DNA of 34,517 bases, taken from NCBI GenBank assembly GCA_021014945.1, contig MU266391.1, forward strand, positions 1-34,517, written 5' to 3'. Below the pieces are notes generated by a model. The model had not been told where the DNA came from. It saw only the letters and a program-made list of their open reading frames with translations, and made no database searches. The position numbers and the translations under genes are program-made. Within the stretch, counting starts at the first letter, position 1; every line of letters starts with the position of its first letter. Positions 10,926-21,700 of this stretch are shown here, piece by piece. Source of the DNA: Leucogyrophana mollusca (taxonomy: Eukaryota > Basidiomycota > Agaricomycetes > Boletales).

Positions 10926-11887
10926 CGTGGTGTGGTGGGTGGCGTTTTGTTGAGGTATTGTAAGTAAATCGTGAGAAGAGGGTTGGATTGGGGTTTGTAG
11001 AGTCACGCGTTTTGCGTACGTTTCGAAGAATTGCCCGTTTGTTCCTCGCAAGGTGGTAGAACCTGGTCGCTTTGGAAGGTTTGACTCATAACCACTTGAG
11101 GAGAGTGTCTCGGGCCAAGGCTTCGGAAGACTGTACACAGGCCACAAGCGACGTGTTCATGCCGTCAGTGCGATGCTTGGGAGAGTGGGCAGAGCCGCAT
11201 GAGTAAGGAGGGAAATGAGTTCGTGTGCGCCTGCCGAGTGTAGACCATTCCAATAAGCCAGCACCAGTGTCGTCTTGACCCGTATCCAGTACGTCAGGAC
11301 ATACATGGTGTCGAGATCTGGATATCCTTCGTTGCCTACAGTTCCACTGGACTTTGCGACTTTTCGACTTGAAGGGGGCCTGGTACATCGTGAGGGATGT
11401 TGAGGTCGAAATGATAGAGACCAGTGTGCGCTATACGGAGAGTTATAGATATCACTAAGAAAAACTCGGGAATTCCTCTGCTGGGCAATTGAATAGTTCG
11501 ATGTGGATAGTGAGCACAGAAGACATACCTTTATTTACCTCCCATAATTGTAGATAGGCACTCCTACAAGTCAGTTGAATACACTTCTAAACTTACCTGG
11601 CATTGACGGAAGTGGAAGAGAAAGGACCCAAACATGGCTTGTCATGTTGTTGACATGTTCCGAGTTGGCGACTGTACCCACGTGATGGCACCCACACGGA
11701 GCCCGGTCACTCACTAAACGACTATCGGACGCCCGGCGAGAGTGCCAGCGCGTGCCTTGCCAAGGTCGAGACAGATAAGCCATGGCAGCGCTCCCACAGA
11801 TAAGGGCGACTCGTTCAAACGCTCGTCGGCTTCCTATCTTTCATCCCGGTGAAATTCGCGGCGAAATTCGTTATCACATAAACCTCC
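10926..11887. other. Intergenic between SDR and permease
   Basis: Short frames occur on both strands (for example 11086-11388, -) but show no family pattern, splice logic or composition typical of the genes here. The region presumably carries the SDR 3' end and the permease promoter. Nothing else seen. Confidence 0.5.
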
Positions 11888-14355
11888 ATGTCGACAGCTG
11901 AACCTGCAGATGAGAAGGCGGGGCTGGAAGACACGAGTATCCCTGGGGCGGAGGGGGATGAGGCCGAGCTCGCTAGAATGGGATACAAGCAAGAGTTGAA
12001 GTGAGCCTTTTTCGCGGTTTTGATCCGTGACCACAAAAGGGTCGTCAACTGATTTTGGCGATTGGAGGCGGGAGCTTGGGCTTTTGCAGGTACGCACTAT
12101 GCACTACAGCAAAGGTGCAATTCACACCATATTGACTGGGATTTGCAGAACTTTGGCGTCTCGTTTTCGATAATCAGCGTAATAACTGGTATACCGTCCT
12201 TGTTCTTGTATGGCCTGGTGCGTGTCTGCCTCAGGCGGCGGGTGCATGCTTGGAATATGAACAAGCGCACAATAGAATACGGGTGGTCCTGCTGTAATGG
12301 TTTGGGGTTGGGTCATCGTAGCTTCCGCTACCATGTTGGTTGGACTGGCGATGGCTGGTGAGTCCTCCCAAATGCGGCAAGCATCGTTTTATCTCACTCT
12401 GACATTCACTTTGCAGAGGTGTGCAGCGCACATCCGACCAGTGGAGGCCCTTATTTCTGGGCGGCCATGTTGTCTGAGCCTAAAAACGCGCCGCTCGCGT
12501 CTTGGATAACTGGGTGGTTTAATTTACTTGGCCAAGTCGCGGTGACCACAGGAATCAGGTCAGCCGTCGCCTGGATCCCTCATTCATAGTGACACAAACC
12601 CTTATGTTTTATGGCAGCTTTGCATGCGCTAATTTCATCTCAACGGTGGCTACCTTTGGCACGACCTTCACGCCGACGCCCAATACGACTATCGGTGTCT
12701 ATGCCGCTATCTTGGTTGCCCAAGGTTCGTTGTGCCAATACGGCAGACTGCCCTCCGTGATTTGATTATCTCGACTCTTCAGGACTGATCAATACGTTTG
12801 GGGTGCACCTCCTGAAGTATCTAAATAACATATCCGTCTGGTGGCATGCCGTCGGGACAACGTCTCTCGTCATTGCCATACTTGCTCGGGCACCACGCCA
12901 TCAATCAGCAGAGTTCGTATTCCGCACCTTTATCGACGGGACTGGTGTAAACGGGAACGAGGGGTGGGGCGTTCGAGCCAGCCATGCGTATGTATGCATC
13001 ATAGGCATGCTCATGGCCCAGTATACCCTGACTGGTACGTTTGCCTCGCTCCTTCCTCGATATTTTCCGCTGAAACAGTGTTTACAAGGTTTCGATGCCA
13101 GTGCCCATGTAAGTTCTAAATAATCGAACGACGTAATACCAGCTGTCGAATCACGCCCCTTTCAGATGACTGAGGAAACTCACAATGCAGCAATGGCAGG
13201 CTCCATCGGGATCGTTATGGCGATCGGCGTCTCCGCCATTTTGGGTTGGTTCCTTATCCTGGGTCTCCTGTTTTCGATCCAGGACTTGGACAGTACCATT
13301 GCCTCTCCGACGGGCGAGCCGGTTGCTCAGATCTTCCTCGACACAGTGGGCGAGCGAGGAGCTATCGTTCTTATGGCACGTCAATATACTCTCCTTGACG
13401 TCAGGAGTGGATGTATTTGACGCTGACTTCGCAGGTTATCGTGATCGGGGCGATGTTCTTCTGTGGGTAAGCGCACATTGTGTTCTTGGATCCCTTGAAA
13501 CAGAGGTTCGACGCCTTGCCCCCCCAGAACGTTTTCAATCACTTCAAATTCACGCATGATGTTCGCCTTTGCGCGTGATGGTGGTATTCCAGGCCACTCG
13601 TTTTTCAAGCGGGTCGACGCGAAACGCGGCTCCCCCGTGCGTACTGGTACGTACTTATCATAGCTTCCCTCGCCCCAGCCCTCACCGACATCAATGCAGT
13701 CTGGCTCGCCTGCACACTTAGCTTCCTCCTCGCCCTTCCAAGCTTGGGTAGCTCTGTCGCTTTTTCGGCAGCAACGAGTATCGCCACCATCGGGCTTTAC
13801 ATTTCGTACGGTAAATGCCAACACCGCACACTTGGTTGACGTATATGCACCTGACGCGGCAATCATCGACTTCCACCTAGCAATCCCTGTCGCACTTCGC
13901 GTCGTATACCGGAAACGCTTCGTCCGAGGCCCCTTCCACCTTGGTGTCTTCTCAATGCCCATCGCCATTGCTGCAGTCTCGTGGATAGGCTGCATAGCGA
14001 TCGTATTCCTGCTCCCACAAGCAAACGTAAGTCCTCCTTGTGTTGCTTTCATTCTGTTTTACCTCCAATATAACTGCACTTGCGATTGTCAGCCTGTGGA
14101 TTCGCAGACTCTGAACTACGCGGTGGTCGCTGTTGGTATCGTCATAGTATACAGCGTTGGGTTCTGGCTTATAAGTGCTCGAAAATGGTTTACCGGCCCT
14201 GTGAGGCAGATTTCTGGTGAGCTGATCGACGTTGGTTTCTCAAGTTGAATAACTGATCGATTCTACGGTGTTATACAGCTGAGGAAATGGGCATGTCGAA
14301 AGATCCGGCTTCTGGAGCATCGGCCAAGCTAGGAGGGTCAACATCAGATATATAG
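11888..14355 (+). CDS. APC-family amino acid/GABA-type permease
   Basis: A 12-segment membrane transporter of 541 residues. Exons: 11888-12000, 12068-12089, 12149-12217, 12276-12357, 12417-12558, 12618-12724, 12783-13034, 13089-13108, 13166-13375, 13435-13466, 13528-13646, 13700-13810, 13881-14026, 14093-14216, 14279-14355. All 14 joins keep the frame. Diagnostic blocks are FGVSFSIISVITGIPSLFLY (segment 1), the family signature EVCSAHPTSGGPYFWAAML after segment 2, TGFDASAHMTEET, and the NSRMMFAFARDGGIPGH loop. These are characteristic of fungal GABA/choline/polyamine-type permeases (UGA4/HNM1-like). N- and C-termini are polar and cytosolic. One intron (13376-13434) begins with GC instead of GT, and exons of 20 and 22 bases are present. 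It converges with the quinone synthetase; import of an amino acid precursor is conceivable but unproven. Confidence 0.88.
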
Positions 14356-14881
14356 GTAGGTCTCGGCGTTTCCTCGTCGATGGGACCTCACAAATTGAAG
14401 GGTTTCATTTGTGGTTAGTATAGCACACTGATCGATATTTTACCCCACCAAGTGAGAAGAATTTTCTTAATGTCTGCCTTCCTGCTGTTGAGCGCCCCAC
14501 GCTCTTTGGGGAAGCCTTTCATCTGGGTACGCTTGTAAGTGCCCACCACCCTTCGTATCGTGGCCAAAACTACTCGCAGGGGCTGAGCGTTTATAACACG
14601 CATTCTGCTTGATGAATTCAACTAAATCGAACCAAACTACATCTTTCCAGTGACTAGTTTCGTTGTAAGTGACGACATTGTTGAAGACTACTTTTCCCAG
14701 TTCAAATGAATGATATAATAATAATTCCTTGGAATGACGAGCCACTGTGCTGAGCGCTACATATAACAATACCCTTGTATACCGAGCATAATATACATAT
14801 TACCAACAGGCCCTAGCCTGGCGATGTAAGTCCCAGTGCAATTTTTCATGACAAGCGAGACATGGCTGAAAACGAATCTGA
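14356..14881. other. Intergenic between convergent genes
   Basis: Lies between the 3' ends of the permease (+) and the quinone synthetase (-). It contains only short chance frames and AT-rich 3'-end-like sequence (for example around 14700-14800). No RNA gene or repeat seen. Confidence 0.5.
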
Positions 14882-17800
14882 TTATAGACCACGGGCCTCA
14901 AGACGCGCACGGAAGATTTTCTGGAACTGGGGGACGTGGTCGAAGTCCATCAAGGTGTAGTGCTGACCGGGGACATCAGTGTACGAGGGCTCCCCTCGGC
15001 TGAAGCCTGCCCAAGGCTTGAGCTGGTTGTTCAACCAGTCCGACTTGCTCCCGCGCAGCGGAATGGCGTAAAAGACATCAACGGAGGCTATGAAGAGTAA
15101 AAGGTCAGGATGACCGGCTGCAGGCGATGGACAACGAAATACTCACAGACAGAGCCGGAAGGAACATATTCCTTGCCACACTCGATCAATGACCGAGCGA
15201 TGGCAACCCAGTGATCAAGCTTCGCCGTGGTAAGCTGCAGCTCAACAAGTCGCTCAGGAGGCGCCAACTTCCACACGACCTCAAGTTGCTCTTGAACAGG
15301 GAGGGACTTGAGAGTCGGGTGCAGGTCATTTGCATCGTCCTTCGAGAATGAGACCCAAGAAGTATGACAAGTTGAGCATACCACCGGTGTAGTCGATCTC
15401 GTGCATGCGATCAGCGATGTGAGGAGGAATGTTGACGAGGCCAGTGAGCTTGACTTCGTCACCCATCGCCTCGAGGCGCTTGGCGACCTCAAAGGCGACA
15501 ACACCCCCGTAGCTGTACCCAGCAATGGCGTAAGGCCCGACAGGTTGCGTCCTCTTCACAGCGGCAGCGTAGCAGGTGACCATCTCGTCCATGGAGGTGA
15601 ACATCGGCTGACCGGGCTCGAAGCCACGAGCACGGAGAGCATAGAAGGGACGCTCATTCTGGAAGTACTTGGCGAGGTTGACGAAGATGAGGACCTCACC
15701 GACACCGGGGTGGACGAAGAAGATGGGTGTCTTCTTGCCGGTGAGCTGGAGGGGGACGATGGGGTCGTACTCCTGCGGTTTGCCGTCCTTGTTGCGGAGG
15801 GCGTCGACGTAGTTGGCGAGGCTGGAGACTATGGGGTGCTTGAGGATCTGGATGATGGGAACCTCGGGGAGGTCGAAGTGAGCCTCGGCCTCGCGCTTCA
15901 ATCTATTCATGGAGATGGGGATCAGTGACGGAATAACATATAAACAATGAAAGTACAAACCTGATCACATCAATGGAAGTCCCGCCGAGTTCGAAGAAGT
16001 TGTCGCTCGCCGAGACCTCGCCCTCGCCAAGGTTGAAAATCCCAGCGTAAATGCTGGCAAGTGCTTTTTCACCGTCGGTCGAGGGGGCCACAAACGTAGC
16101 ACCACGAGCCTCGCTGATGAGCTCTTCAGCGCGGGCAATGTGCTTGGCGAGTCCGCCCTGCTTGAACAACGTCAGCAGGCGTGCCCTCGAAAGCTTCCCG
16201 AGAGTAGTCTTCTCCATCTGGTTAACGGGGATGGGCACGATGAGCTGAGGCGGCAGGGTGATCATCTTCACAGAGATATCCTTCAGCGCGGTATGCGTGG
16301 CCAAAAGCTTGTTCGAAGCATCTTCCCCGTCAAGGTCGAACGACGGCGAGTAGAAGATCACGAAGCCCTCAGTTTCCTGACCCGACGCACGGTAGGGAGC
16401 CGCAGCGAGGAAGGAGTGCGTGACGCCCTCGACGGTTTGCAAGTACGTCTCGAGCTCGGGGATGCCGTACGACACACCGTGCACAATGACGGTGTCCTTG
16501 ATACGCCCACTCAATCTCATCACACCATCCTCGATGATGCCCACGTCCCCAGTGCGGAACCACCCGCCCTCGACAAAGCTGAAAGACGTCGCTTCCGCGT
16601 TGTTGTAGTACCGCACGAAAACCATCGGCCCGCGAACTTGGAGCTCTCCGCTCTCACCGTCAGGCCGGAGGGACGTACCGTCCTCAGGATTCACAATGCG
16701 CATCTCGCACTGGCCGATAGGGCGGCCGAGGTTGAGGAACTCGTGCTTCGGCTGCGTAGCAAGGACGTCGACGGGGTCGTAGATGCACCCGGCGCTATAT
16801 GTAACATGTAAGTTTCTCGTTGGACACGAATGGTCGTGCAGACTCACCAAGTTTCGGTCATACCGAATCCAGGGGAAATGGTGAAGGACACCTTCTCCGA
16901 GTCCCGCCCCAGCTTCTTCAAGGTCGCAGCAAATGCCTGGGCGGTCTTGGTCACAACCGCCTCTCCACCGCTGTTGATCCGCTTGATGGAGGACAGGTCG
17001 AAAGCACCATATAGATCCGTGCGCTTCTCCAGGTCACGAGTGAGCTTCGCTAGCAAGAAGTTAGGAGCGAAAGCAAGCTCAATTGACTGAGAATATCCTA
17101 AATCAGCGATGCGAACGAATAATGCGTGCGAGATCACGCACCTTCTCGTCAATCAGACGAAGGAAGCGAAGCGGGTCTGACAGGATGGCAGACGCGTGCA
17201 CGTGCAGCTGCGATGCACCGAACAAAAGAGGTGCAATGTGCATCTCCAGAGATCCAGCAACATGGTCAAATCCGACCCCTAAACTTTCCATCAGCTAAAG
17301 TCCGACGCGAAAGTAGCAAAACACGTACAGTTCAGCACTTTCGACTCGGCAGTCAGCCCATAGCTCTCGCCCTTCCCGTAGCAGGCCGCGAGGATAGTAC
17401 GGTGAGTGTGTACGACGGCTTTCGAGAACCCAGTGGAGCCCGAAGTCAAAAATAGTATCGCTTCGTCATCTGCCTGAGCCTCGTGGGCCACCCACTCGTC
17501 TGAGACGGCGCAGCTCTCAGCAGACGCCTTGAGCTCCGAGAGCAAGTGAATGTCTAGACCGCTAATAGAGTTCACCTGCTCAGCGCCCGCCTCGCTGGTC
17601 AGCCAAGTCGCGGACGAAAAGAGGTTCTTGATATGGGCGACGTGTCCCTCCTTGTGAGCTTGCTGCGCGCTCAGTGCGGGTTGCAAACAAGGGACATAGC
17701 CGGCGAGAAGACACGCCCAGACGGCAGCCATGTTGTCTTCGTGCTCTGTCAGGTACACGACGATGACAGAGCCTGCAGGCTTGTTCCAGGCAGCCATGGC

Positions 17801-18043
17801 GCGTGCCAAGCTGCGAACATACTGGTTGAACGCGCTGAAAGTCTTGGTTTGGATTGACGAATCGTGGGCGGACGATGTGATGAAGCCGAGTTCGTGAGAC
17901 GGATACCGCTCAGCGGCTTGGGAGAGAACATCGTGGAGGGTGCGGGGAAGTGCAGGTGCCCGCTGGGTAATAAGAGATTCCTTGAGGCCGGAAATAACGT
18001 CGGCAGTGGTGGAAGTGGAAGCGTAGGTTGGTACGGGTGCCAT
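14882..18043 (-). CDS. Quinone synthetase (A-T-TE, atromentin/polyporic acid type), frame broken in TE
   Basis: NRPS-like enzyme without a condensation domain. In this family two arylpyruvates (4-hydroxyphenylpyruvate or phenylpyruvate) are adenylated, loaded on the carrier and joined by the thioesterase to a terphenylquinone. Exons on the minus strand: 18043-17329, 17278-17142, 17086-16848, 16794-15961, 15902-15147, 15087-14882. Seen: A-domain core TSGSTGFSK (200-208), GMTETC (about 359-364), GWFRTGD and GRIKD; carrier FFELGGTS with the pantetheine Ser at about 637; thioesterase GYSYGG with Ser at about 772. The last exon holds the HYTLMDFDHV block with the likely triad His. The fifth exon is 756 bases and is one base out of phase; the frame breaks after about residue 827 and stops at 833 (TGA 15326-15328), where about 961 residues are expected. 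Substrate cannot be read reliably by eye. Near-identical copy at 33850. Confidence 0.88.
15343..15352 (-). other. Frame break in thioesterase domain of quinone synthetase copy 1
   Basis: On the minus strand the frame carrying the NLSYFLGLI block ends here, and the homologous continuation (DDANDLHPTLKSLP) lies in the next frame. One surplus base explains it, most simply the G at 15346 of the plus strand. No GT...AG pair bridges the two frames without deleting conserved residues; the only candidate would be a 42-base intron. It may be a real mutation or an assembly error. Confidence 0.75.
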
Positions 18044-18093
18044 TATTGATAGGATTCTAGTTGGTGTTGATTATTATGATTAGGAGACTGATG
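17376..18093 (-). repeat. Inverted duplicate, arm 1 (5' part of quinone synthetase)
   Basis: Matches 33800-34517 in opposite orientation. The 668 coding bases differ at 15 positions by my count. The last 50 or so bases of the 5' leader are also clearly shared (ACTAGAATCCTATCAATA just before ATG), with a few changes. Homology to copy 2 may continue further along the gene but is cut by the window end. Confidence 0.9.
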
Positions 18094-18164
18094 CACAATG
18101 CTCTACGAAAGGATGCTCTATGGTGGGATACTTGCTGATGAGAATCTGTGAAACGACTAGCACG

Positions 18165-18171
18165 TTTTATA
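18165..18171 (-). promoter_or_regulatory. TATA box of quinone synthetase copy 1
   Basis: TATAAAA on the minus strand, 128 bases before the start codon. Copy 2 has TATAAAA at nearly the same distance (131 bases), which supports both as core promoters. Confidence 0.65.
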
Positions 18172-18760
18172 CGCGAAGAAGTCTTCTTTGTGGCACCGAG
18201 CCGAAAGGATATAGAGCCAGCGGCCGCACTACAGTCTGAGCTGTGACGGGCTGAGGGGCTGTGGACAAACTAGTGATTGGTGAAAGGCAGCGCATGGGAC
18301 GACGAGCGCCGATATCCATATCGCTAAGTCCAAAGGCTGCGGCGTCAACGGGGAGGTATGTCGTGATACGTCCTCGGCGCAAATCCAAGTTGAAGGCCGT
18401 GCAATTCAAATCTTCCTCTTCAGCTGATATGAAGTGGTGTGCTGCATGTGCTGCAGTATGCATACATGGCGGAACAAAGTGCTTCGGGCGATCATCAAAT
18501 GCGAGGGAAAACAGTTCCGCATACGTTGATGCGAGTGATGTTGTTGAGACTTACGTTGACAAACGCCTCTGGGTCTGGTTTGGACATGAAGTAGGAGCTA
18601 GCAGGAGATCTCCATACATACCAGGGTAAAAGGCGCACAGCTGCCCATGGTGTTTGCGAGAGTGCCACCCAAATTCAGTAGCGAAATTCTCACTGATATG
18701 CCCAGCAATTTCTACAGCCCGCAGGTCTCGGTCATCCTCCGCCTTCTTTCCGCTCTTCAT
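18167..18760 (-). CDS. Weak gene model, unrecognised
   Basis: A possible three-exon gene: 18760-18622, 18568-18555, 18481-18167, with GT...AG joins that keep the frame, 155 residues. The first exon (LRAVEIAGHISENFATEFGW) and third exon (AAHHFISAEEEDLNCTAFNL) look protein-like, with charged and aromatic residues in plausible order. I recognise no family. Doubts: the middle exon is only 14 bases, and the stop codon falls inside the TATA box of the quinone synthetase. The start may also be internal to a longer gene or a remnant. It may be a decayed gene on the same strand as the synthetase. Confidence 0.3.
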
Positions 18761-21700
18761 GGGCGTCTCCGCGTCTCGTCATCTCGACCGAGGACAGCCT
18801 TGCACGAAGCCTAAACTATATGGGAACGTAAGTTGAAAATTATTGGCGACGAAAGTGGTTCCGGGTTCCAGTATTGCATTGCTGTGTTACAGCAGCGGTC
18901 ACGATGGAATAGCAATTTCGTCTCCTTGACGCTTTGGACGCAACCTCAGATATACATACCGTTAGCTCCAAGTCGCAGTGCTTTGAGCCTCGGGGTCACT
19001 TATCTCGGAAGCCTCAGCTAAGTAGTGCCTCACGATGGCGAAGAGAGGTGTGGGATACTGAATCGCGGGTCCACCATAGTTGTACCAGTCCAGAGGGATT
19101 CCAAGAGAAACCGACCGAGTCGCACAGTACAAAGACCCACAAAGATGCCCAAACTGGAACCCGTGCCCTCACTGGGCGACCACGGCATAGTCCGAGTTCA
19201 CGAAGCGCTGCGGTCTGCTGCGGTCTCAGAACGATGCTCCTCCGGAGCACTAGGCTGGCAGACAACTAATTTATTGTAAGCAATCCACCATCTTGTGTAG
19301 CTATTTTCTATGAGTGAATTTCGAGGAAAGAAAGCCAGTGCATGTGATCTACATGCAGATGCGGAGGAGTTGGTAAGGTTCCCCGAGCCCGACCGCCATG
19401 AGATCAAATTATCAGCCCCGCGGTAATCTACGCTCACACTGATTTGCCCGGTAAGCTGCTGGTCCTTGTGGAAAAGGGCTCCTATCGCAAATCCCTTTAT
19501 ACGGGTAACTCCATTTTACAAGCCATCATTTTGATTTAATTCTATGTAGACGTCCTGCTCGACCCTGCGTTGTCCATTTACTTCCACCATAACGCCAGAC
19601 CTTCCGGCGGGATTACACGCACGCCAACCAGCGGCCCATCATCGCCGAGGGCAGTGAGTACAAACTGTATGGCACACGCTCATCCCGGTTTTGTGAAGAA
19701 ACGACGGCATTCCGTAGGAGGAACAAAAATGCAGGGACGGAGTACCCCCGGGCCGGAGTATCTCCCTAGCGCTGCTTGTAAGTTAACCATCAAGAGTAAT
19801 AATCAGAAATGATAAGAAGGGCTTTTTAAAGTGTACTTCGCAACAAAGCCCCTATCGAGCACCGGGGAATTCAAGAAGCCCTCGCCAGCTCGATCGTCAG
19901 CCTTCCGTGTCCGTAGGATCATAAGCTAAACCCGTAATAAATGGATCAGATCACGAAGATAATAGTTTGGCAAGTGCGGGATTTGCTAAAGACGGTCGCG
20001 CGCTAACGCTGGCCATACCTTAAATCGTTGTTATCTGATACTGAAATCGAGGTCCGGTTGAAGGGAGTTGCGAGAATGCCGGGTACATTGTTATCGGTAG
20101 TCGCGCGACAGCCAAAACCGGGATGCGGGCGGTCAAATTGATAGGCGACAACGCAAAAGATCGGGGAATAATCGCTCCAAGCTTTACATTGTTATCGTGA
20201 GCCCCAAGGGTATGTCGCTGAACTGCTGGAGATAGAGATGAACAAAAAAGATGTCTCCATAAAGTGCCGCCGTAACCCTACCCTGCTCGTCCACATAGCA
20301 CATATGACCAACCGGACGGCTAAGGCCCTAGTGCTGAAGTTGGCCGCCAATAGTGTATCTGAAATTGATGTTGCTCGATCAGTACAGGATCGCACCTGTA
20401 ATTTGGGACAAGCAGTGCTTGTCGGATTATGGGCGCTCGCACTACAGCACACCGGTAGTTCGGGCCCACGATAAGGGCTCTTGTATGAATTAACTTCACA
20501 TGTGTTCCCTGATCGTCGGCGCCCGTGGGTCTCCTCGAATCTGATATGACACAGGATTATGGCAATAAAAAAAAGCTAGGTGCTTCACAAGGCCGCTGTA
20601 GTTGGCTCGCCGATCACCGTTGGCCTTGTCAGTACCATGAGTTGAAGAGGTTCGCTGGGTCGCCATGGGAACAGTCTGAAAGGTCGAGGTATCGGCAGCT
20701 TTCTACGACCGCCCCAAAGAAGTTCGAGAAATCGGAGTCCCACCACTTCCACCGAAGGATTGCCGCAGTGGCTGGCTTGGTGAGTTGCATGTTGCATGTT
20801 CTCGTGGAGGATGGTGCGACCTGGCTTGCGCGATTTGGTCGGTTCAAGAGTTGTACTGGGATGCATATGCTATGTTCTCACTGAAGGTTAAGAAGAAAAC
20901 CACCATGATCACACCCGTTCACACATCATCAGATGTATGCAACAGTTACGGCGGATACCGAGGCATGAGGTCTTCGAGAGGGTAGGTGGTGGTGGCTGGC
21001 TCATTGGGAGGTCGTTGTCGGTTGACGTTGAGGCTCGGTAGGTGTTCGTACGACTTGGCCTCATCCGCACTTCGGCCCACCAGCGCAGAGTGATGCGCAC
21101 TCCTATATTTTCGGGTGCTATATCAATAAGTATAGGGATGGAATTCAGCAGAAATACAACGTATCTGGCAGTCGTAGTATCTAATACCTCGTTACTTAGT
21201 GCTAAGTAGCCTATGTTGTGCCAATTTCGGCACGTTCGCCGTTGACGAATCGCTGCGTACGCAATTCGCCCAAGTGGTAGAAGTCTATGGTGCGACACTG
21301 GACCATGCTTGACTTTCAAACACAAGTTCTTGACGTCGTATCCTCGCAAATTGGATGTCAGAGGTAGTGGCGCCTGATCCATTCCTTCCGTACGCGTCGC
21401 GTAGTTCGAAAGTGATCCGTGAACCTAACGCTCCATGCAGAACACACTGGAATCTGAACCAAAGCTGAGTCTTAGCTGCTGGGCATGTTGAGAGGTTACT
21501 TGCACAAAAACCAGTCCACTCCAACCATCAGAAGGCTGGGGGTAGGAAGTTACACAACACTATCACTGACGTTGGGAATGAGTACTCACCGGGAAAAAAT
21601 AGAGGGCAATGTTTGCACTAGATGTAGCTTTGATCCCCCCGGTGAAATTAAAGAGAGCTCACAATATACGTGTGGCCAACTTACCAAAGAGGGGGCAGGC

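Noticed and set aside
10266..11147. 293-codon frame on the minus strand
   Set aside because: Antisense of the SDR gene; Arg/His-rich and caused by the high GC of the third codon positions.
15319..15375. A 42-base intron that might hide the frame break in quinone synthetase copy 1
   Set aside because: It would be shorter than every well-supported intron here and would remove residues (GMLNLSYFLG) that are conserved in the family.
16140..16811. 223-codon frame on the plus strand
   Set aside because: Shadow of the adenylation domain of the quinone synthetase, which is far better supported on the minus strand.
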